NCBI GenBank assembly: GCA_903897145.1
Contig: CAIUAN010000020.1
Coordinates: 1 to 64,000 of the forward strand
Length of the DNA stretch: 64,000 nucleotides
Source: an uncultured Bacteroidia bacterium
GTDB taxonomy: Bacteria; Bacteroidota; Bacteroidia; Bacteroidales; Prolixibacteraceae
Direction: 5' to 3'
Positions 59,152 to 64,000 of the stretch are shown here, piece after piece (the stretch's first letter is position 1; every line of letters begins with the position of its first letter). A program made the position numbers and the translations under genes. Below the pieces are notes generated by a model that saw nothing but the letters and a program-made list of their open reading frames with translations, had not been told where the DNA came from and did not search any database.

Positions 59152-60246
59152 TTAATGGGAACTATATATATCCCAAGCTATCCAGTCTACAATTGATGTG
59201 GCAAAATTCGCTTGACGTAACGAGGTAAACAAGACGTTGATGTTAGGTATAGCCGCATTAGCAAGGGATGAAAGTGTTGCAGTTGTTCCATCTTCAAATG
59301 TAATTTGCAAGTCTCTTCTTTTGCCCGTAAGCGTATTGTCGACTTTGTCTGCGGTTTTGTTCAGCACTGTGACTTTTGCGTTTAATTGCAGAATGCCATT
59401 CAGATAAACTTTTGCACTATCCAGCATCGCTTTTCCATGATCTAATTGTCTTACGATCATAACATTGCCTATAGTTAAAGCGTAATTTGTTTCCCTCCTT
59501 TCACATACAGAATCATTCCTGATGGAAAGATATTTTTCTTCAAAAAGGACACTAGTTCCGTTTGAAATAGAATAGTCAGATACGGCACTATCTCCCGCAG
59601 AATAGGTGATTTTTGCTATATAGCCATTGGGAAAGTCATATTCCGCTGAGTATAGAGCATTAGTTGTTTTGTTGCGAGAGGACTTTATCTTATAGCTTCC
59701 AGCTGAAACACCCTTGATTTTAGTTGTAGTGGCCATCCGATAATCATATCCATAGTGGTGTTTAAAGGTATAGGAATAGTCTGTTAAGTTGATTACATAA
59801 TCATTCGCCAATAAGCGATCACCTGGTAAATAATGTAATAAGGTGTGTGAATTCAAAACTTTCGATACAGGAAGACGAACAACCATAATTGTGGTGTCTT
59901 TACTCTTGGTAAAGAAATGCATGATCGACTGTCTGCCTACTCTGTATAGTGTGTCCTTGTAATTATAAATCCCTGTAATATTTGCTAATAATATGCCGTG
60001 AGTTATAGTATCAAAGGGAGATATGGTGGCACTCTTGGTCAACAGATCAGAAGGTCCTAATACGACCTGGTAACCACTTGAGGTCGTAATTTGGTTTACC
60101 GCAGTCGTCAAACTCTGCACGCTTGTTGTCAGCGCGGATTTAAGGGATACCTGACCACCACTTTGATTGGTCATGGTTGATTTATTACAGCTCCAGCACA
60201 AATATCCTGCTAGAAGAACCAATAGATATAAACTTCTTGCTTTCAT
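59152..60246 (-). CDS. Hypothetical lipoprotein
   Basis: I do not recognise a family. The 364-residue protein has a signal peptide with a lipobox-like end (LLVLLAGYLCWSCNKS, Cys20 likely lipidated). It has a long Thr/Ser-rich N-terminal part (about 21-70), then a beta-strand-rich region with repeated GSYKIKSSRNKT- and YDFPNGYIAKITYS-type strands. There is no enzyme motif. It is divergent from a putative porin, and both may be envelope proteins controlled by the same region, but this is only position. Confidence 0.7.
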   Translation of the reverse strand: MKARSLYLLVLLAGYLCWSCNKSTMTNQSGGQVSLKSALTTSVQSLTTAVNQITTSSGYQVVLGPSDLLTKSATISPFDTITHGILLANITGIYNYKDTLYRVGRQSIMHFFTKSKDTTIMVVRLPVSKVLNSHTLLHYLPGDRLLANDYVINLTDYSYTFKHHYGYDYRMATTTKIKGVSAGSYKIKSSRNKTTNALYSAEYDFPNGYIAKITYSAGDSAVSDYSISNGTSVLFEEKYLSIRNDSVCERRETNYALTIGNVMIVRQLDHGKAMLDSAKVYLNGILQLNAKVTVLNKTADKVDNTLTGKRRDLQITFEDGTTATLSSLANAAIPNINVLFTSLRQANFATSIVDWIAWDIYSSH

Positions 60247-60552
60247 GGGTTACTAGATTTAATGAATAAATAAACCTATTTGTAATCTTTAAAATCACAA
60301 ATGTTATGCCAGAAATTCGTTTTGACGGGATCAATATTATATGCTTTAGAGCAGGTTTCTTCTTGAGATTAGGGTGTCAACTTGAATAGTCCTAAGAGAC
60401 TTTAAATTTTTACATCATGCAAAAAACTTTTACATCAAATACGATAACTCGCTTTAGGGTTTGTTGGTCGATAGAATCTCGGTTGCTCCAGCCTCCTTGA
60501 TTGAAAAAATGCTGGGTGCCCAATTCTATGGAATTTCCTATCTTTGTCGTCT
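60247..60552. other. 306-bp divergent region between the lipoprotein and porin genes
   Basis: No gene, strong hairpin or repeat is visible. It should hold the two divergent promoters, but no full TTTG-N19-TAnnTTTG site stands out. Confidence 0.4.
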
Positions 60553-62625
60553 ATGCAGATCCAGTTAAGACTAATCGCTATTTTGCCTCTTCTTTTGTTG
60601 AGCTTCTTTCTTAAGGCTCAGCGGAGTAATTTCAATGGAGGTCCCACAGGACAATCTATTGGAAATTCTTCGAGCACTTCGAAAAGAGGAAAATCAGATG
60701 CAAAAAAGGATACCATTGTTTTTAAACTAAAAGTATACCAGTTTGAAGGCGATTATTCTCGATTAAAGGAGACTAAATTGGATACTGTGTTTGCCGATTT
60801 TCAAACTTACAACCCGGTATTGAAGAGATCGGTATCAGCACAAACGCTGGGTAATATTGGGGCATCAGCACAGAGTAACGACTATTTTCAACGTTCAATA
60901 GACTCCAAGGAATTTTTATTCTTGCGCAACTATCAGGCTTATCAAACCTATCCCCAAGAGATCCATTTTTACAATACAACAAAACCATTCACCTTGTTGG
61001 AGTATGGACAATGGTTTAATAATAAGCCAAGTGGAGAGTCGTGGTTGAGGGTTTTCCAAACTCAAAATATTAATAAGAACTTAAATGTTGGATTTAACTA
61101 TAATTCCATCTCTTCACAAGGAAAATACCTAAGTCAAGAGGCCAAGAATAGTTCGTTGAGTCTTTTTACAAGTTACAATGCCGACCGATATGATCTTTGG
61201 TTTATTCTTGGAAAAAATAAATCTAAAAATCAAGAAAATGGAGGGTTGTTAATGCCGACTGATATCGAGAATCCAGATTTAAAACCTGAGAATATTCCGG
61301 TGTGGTTTAATGGAGCAATGGCCGAAACAAATAACTCCTTTGCTGTGATTTCTCATCAGTATAAATTTGGAAAATGGGTTAAGCAGCAAGAGAAAAAGAT
61401 CATTTTTCAAAAGTTTATTACTCGATTTACTTTGATGCATACCCTTGAATATAGTAATAATTCGCGTTATTTCCACGAGGTAGATCCGAATCCATCATTC
61501 ACTTACAACGATTCAAGAGGGAAGGTTTATTTTTATGGCACCAGCCATGCCCCCTATATTTATGGATCATTAGGCACAACTGCGATGCCTGCAACTCAAG
61601 ATAATACAGGTATGACAAGGGTGACAAATCTTTTTTATTTAAAGGGTGTTGAAGCTCCAGATCGCAAGTATACTTTTGGAAAGCAGGCTTATATCGGCAA
61701 CGATCTAATCAATCTATACATGCCTCGACAAGAGTCTATTTATACCCCCGGTATCATGCAGCCCCCAATTGGCTTAACCCAATCAAATAACGTGACGAAC
61801 ACGTTTGCCGGAGGCTCTATCTATCGAACGAATGCAAAGTTTTTAAATTGGAATGCCAATGGTCGTTTTTATATCCAAGGCTATCGTTCTGGAGATTTTG
61901 ATCTTTCGGGAAATATCGAGAAACCAATTCGGAGCTCTAAAGATACCTCTTTTGTTCGTTTAAATGGAAATATGACCAATACCACCCCTGACTATTTCTA
62001 CAACCATTATTATTCGAATCATTTTAAATGGGAAAATAATTTTGATAAAACATATGAGTTAAAAGTGGGTGCAGTTTACGAAAAGCCTTATCGTAAACTC
62101 AAAGTAGGATTTAAATATTCTATTGTAAATCGTTACATGTATTGGGATGAAACGTCCATGCCAGCTCAGGCAAATTCGGAGTTCTCAGTTGCTCAATTTT
62201 TTGTGAGTAAGGATTTTAAATTTGGCCCATTGAATTTCCTTAATTCTGTCCTTTATCAGAAGTCAACGACCGAGAAGTATTTGCATATCCCCGAATTATC
62301 CACCCACAATACCTTATTTGTTACTGGGATGTTAGCTAAAGTTATGGCTGTTCAGTTTGGACTCGACTTGCGCTATGATGCAAGTTATTATGCCGACTAC
62401 TATAGTCCTGCCTTGGGGATGTTTTATGTTCAACACAATCAAAAAATTGGAGACTATCCTTGGCTAGATGCTTTTGTAAATCTTAAATTAAAGCGGACGC
62501 GTTTTTATGTCAAGTATGCAAATCTAGGGACAAAATTTATAAAGAAAGGCTATTATACCACGCCTAATTATGCCTCTCAGATTGCGACTCTCGCCTTTGG
62601 GCTCTCTTGGAGTTTTTATAACTAA
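60553..62625 (+). CDS. Putative porin (PF14121-type outer membrane beta-barrel)
   Basis: The 690-residue protein has a signal peptide (MQIQLRLIAILPLLLLSFFL, then KAQRSN), a short Gly/Ser-rich linker and a large beta-barrel of amphipathic strands rich in Tyr, Phe, Asn and Asp, for example NLNVGFNYNSISSQGKYLSQ and FNKTYELKVGAVYEKPYRKL-like strands, ending in the aromatic LAFGLSWSFYN typical of outer-membrane proteins. It matches the family annotated as putative porin in Bacteroidota. It has no plug, so transport is probably passive. I use the ATG at 60553; a TTG nine bases earlier is in frame. Confidence 0.85.
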   Translation: MQIQLRLIAILPLLLLSFFLKAQRSNFNGGPTGQSIGNSSSTSKRGKSDAKKDTIVFKLKVYQFEGDYSRLKETKLDTVFADFQTYNPVLKRSVSAQTLGNIGASAQSNDYFQRSIDSKEFLFLRNYQAYQTYPQEIHFYNTTKPFTLLEYGQWFNNKPSGESWLRVFQTQNINKNLNVGFNYNSISSQGKYLSQEAKNSSLSLFTSYNADRYDLWFILGKNKSKNQENGGLLMPTDIENPDLKPENIPVWFNGAMAETNNSFAVISHQYKFGKWVKQQEKKIIFQKFITRFTLMHTLEYSNNSRYFHEVDPNPSFTYNDSRGKVYFYGTSHAPYIYGSLGTTAMPATQDNTGMTRVTNLFYLKGVEAPDRKYTFGKQAYIGNDLINLYMPRQESIYTPGIMQPPIGLTQSNNVTNTFAGGSIYRTNAKFLNWNANGRFYIQGYRSGDFDLSGNIEKPIRSSKDTSFVRLNGNMTNTTPDYFYNHYYSNHFKWENNFDKTYELKVGAVYEKPYRKLKVGFKYSIVNRYMYWDETSMPAQANSEFSVAQFFVSKDFKFGPLNFLNSVLYQKSTTEKYLHIPELSTHNTLFVTGMLAKVMAVQFGLDLRYDASYYADYYSPALGMFYVQHNQKIGDYPWLDAFVNLKLKRTRFYVKYANLGTKFIKKGYYTTPNYASQIATLAFGLSWSFYN

Positions 62626-62631
62626 ATTGGT

Positions 62632-63273
62632 TTAGTTCTCTAGTATTCGGTTGTAGATCGATAAAAACTCGGTTAGAATCATTCCCGTAGCGCCCCAGAT
62701 AAACGATTGCTCAACACTGTACCCTGGAGCTATAAGTTCACCCATCACTGTTTTTACTGTTTTAAAGCCCCGTGTATTTTTATCTCGAAGTTTTGATAAC
62801 GGGACAATAATTAACTGGTCAACCTCTTTGGAATCGATAATAAAATGTGGCTTTTCAATACACCACCCAATAAATGGGAAAATGGTGAAGTTACTTACTT
62901 CTACACCGACCGGTGTCAGTGCTCCAAGAATCTCAATTGAAGACTCTTCAATCCCAACTTCTTCCTTCGTCTCGCGCAGTGCTGTGTGGATTAAATCGGT
63001 ATCTTGTTGTTCAAATCTACCACCCGGGAATGCCATCTGTCCACCATGGTTTCTCATCGCTGATGGCCGTTTGATAAAGCAGGTGCTCAGGGTATCTCCA
63101 TCTTTAAATAACAATAGCAAAACACTACTTTGCTTGGTTGGTTTTAGACTGGAATCACTGCTAACAGATCTCCCATTGGGTAGCATTTCAAGATGGGCTT
63201 CTTCGCCAGGTAAGGTATTGGAAAGTGCCTTTTGAAGCTTGGCTTTTATCGATGTGATATCTGCTGTTGACAC
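62632..63273 (-). CDS. CoA-type Nudix hydrolase
   Basis: The 213-residue protein carries the Nudix box in GGRFEQQDTDLIHTALRE followed by TKEEVGIEE, and the upstream MAFPGGRF with the CoA-Nudix word RPSAMRNHGGQMAF. It is the NudL/YeaB group, which cleaves the pyrophosphate of coenzyme A or acyl-CoA derivatives. The only sensible start is a GTG at 63273. It converges with the porin gene with a 6-bp gap and lies 9 bp downstream of recJ. Confidence 0.88.
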   Translation of the reverse strand: MSTADITSIKAKLQKALSNTLPGEEAHLEMLPNGRSVSSDSSLKPTKQSSVLLLLFKDGDTLSTCFIKRPSAMRNHGGQMAFPGGRFEQQDTDLIHTALRETKEEVGIEESSIEILGALTPVGVEVSNFTIFPFIGWCIEKPHFIIDSKEVDQLIIVPLSKLRDKNTRGFKTVKTVMGELIAPGYSVEQSFIWGATGMILTEFLSIYNRILEN

Positions 63274-63282
63274 GTGTAGATC

Positions 63283-64000
63283 TTATTCAGAATCACTGTC
63301 GTCGTCTCTGTATTGAATGTCGCGAACGGTTAATTGCAACTTCGTTTTGCCGCGATATTCGTTTTCAGAAACCGAATAACAGATGTTAAAGGGAAGCGAT
63401 CTTTTAATCACATCTAAATGCTCAGACTGTGAAAAGGCAATGCCCGAAAATACGGTTGATGAACGATTGGCTTCCATCAAATCAAGCTTGATATGCTCAT
63501 TATTTTTTCCAACTAATCTGCTTGTGCCATAGTCGAGTACATTCTTAGTAAGAAATACTGGAGCCATATTGTGCGGTCCAAAAGGCTCAAATTGATTCAG
63601 TAATCTGATAAATTTAGGAGATAAATCAGATAGTGATATTTTTGCATCGATCTCGATGGTCTGCTTTTGTTGTTCGGCTGAAATGGAGTCTCTAACTACT
63701 TGTTCGAAGCGTCGAGAGAATTCTGCAATATTTTCAAGTTTCATTGATAAACCGGCAGCATACATATGACCACCGTATGATTCTAGCAGATCAGAGCAGG
63801 CACTAATCGCTTCGTAGAGGTCGAATTCTCCTACTGATCTTGCTGATCCAGTGGCAAGGCCATTTGACTCTGTTAACACTACTGTTGGCCGATAGTAATG
63901 TTCTGTCAAACGCGATGCCACAATCCCAACAACACCTTTATGCCAATCACGATTGTAGATAACTGTTGTAACGCGACCTTCATAAAACTCACTTTTTTCA
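63283..64000 (-). CDS. recJ: Single-stranded-DNA-specific exonuclease RecJ (C-terminal part)
   Basis: The frame is open from the window edge, so the DHH domain with the catalytic residues is missing. The visible part starts with FYEGRVTTVIYNRDWHKGVV and continues with GIVASRLTEHYYRPTVVLTE, the DHHA1 signature of RecJ; then SARSVGEFDLYEAISACSDL, YGGHMYAAGLSMKL and the C-terminal OB domain (FEPFGPHNMAPVFLTKNVLD, to LQLTVRDIQYRDDDSD). RecJ degrades single-stranded DNA 5' to 3' in repair. About 238 codons are here, with roughly 330 more expected outside. Confidence 0.92.
   Translation of the reverse strand, partial: EKSEFYEGRVTTVIYNRDWHKGVVGIVASRLTEHYYRPTVVLTESNGLATGSARSVGEFDLYEAISACSDLLESYGGHMYAAGLSMKLENIAEFSRRFEQVVRDSISAEQQKQTIEIDAKISLSDLSPKFIRLLNQFEPFGPHNMAPVFLTKNVLDYGTSRLVGKNNEHIKLDLMEANRSSTVFSGIAFSQSEHLDVIKRSLPFNICYSVSENEYRGKTKLQLTVRDIQYRDDDSDSE

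Noticed and set aside
1..64000. tRNA genes, rRNA genes, CRISPR arrays, insertion sequences, integrases
   Set aside because: No T-arm-like GGTTCRANTCC sequence in a cloverleaf context, no regular spacer-repeat array and no transposase or integrase product was seen in any gap or frame.

Overview
The window is a continuous piece of a chromosome from a member of the Bacteroidota, most likely an environmental free-living or host-associated species of the Sphingobacteriales/Cytophagales/Bacteroidia type; I cannot name a genus. The reasons are a SusC-type TonB receptor with an N-terminal carboxypeptidase-like domain, a MurF-Alr fusion protein, Bacteroidota-restricted families (DUF3810, DUF5103, DUF5009, PF14121-type porin), weak Shine-Dalgarno sequences, and several promoters that match the Bacteroidota sigma factor signature (TTTG, 19-20 bp, TAnnTTTG). 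Coding density is high. I found no tRNA, rRNA, CRISPR array, transposase, prophage or integron.

Layout. 1-3075: SusC-like receptor (minus, cut by the window start) with an upstream region that carries three copies of a 12-mer. 3670-6155: YjjG-type phosphatase, a block of hairpin-forming CACATAGG/CACAATAGG repeats, rsmI and an unknown acidic protein. 6309-13895: cell-wall and information genes, with murF-alr facing dnaB, ddl, rluD, a PASTA-only membrane protein and rpmH. Alr, Ddl and MurF are the three steps of D-Ala-D-Ala supply and use. 14014-20227: rsmG, a glycosyltransferase, tgt, lptG, and an acyl-CoA carboxyltransferase with its biotin carrier. 20321-25151: an envelope set (DPM1-like and ArnT-like glycosyltransferases, a PAP2 phosphatase, an OmpH/Skp chaperone, a surface protein). 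25354-31039: a complete D-xylose module (GntR regulator, xylB, xylA, MFS symporter) with putative tandem operators. 31171-35536: three glycosyltransferases and a sugar aminotransferase on alternating strands.

35842-41060: housekeeping genes (DivIC/FtsB-like, YqgE, a divergent class IV aminotransferase, rhomboid, holA, a lone HsdR-N nuclease domain, GNAT, recR). 41190-43956: one promoter, two TPP riboswitches in tandem and a TonB receptor that is therefore probably a thiamine importer. 44003-48273: xseB-xseA and a translationally coupled DUF3810-DUF5103 pair. 48337-54128: dnaK, a DUF5009 acyltransferase-like membrane protein, panB, an RluA-family pseudouridine synthase and a HAD phosphatase. 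54316-59026: a cation efflux protein and the pstSCAB phosphate transporter. 59152-64000: an unknown lipoprotein, a putative porin, a CoA-type Nudix hydrolase and the C-terminal part of recJ (minus, cut by the window end).

The most notable items are the tandem TPP riboswitches (the first lacks an obvious P1 stem), the CAGAACRGAT repeats around the xylose regulator, the repeat block after rsmI, the DPM1/ArnT/PAP2 envelope cassette, the single-domain PD-(D/E)XK protein next to holA, a class IV aminotransferase homologue that seems to lack its catalytic lysine, and an EF-hand-like loop inside PstS. I did not find a clear undescribed defence or mobile system.
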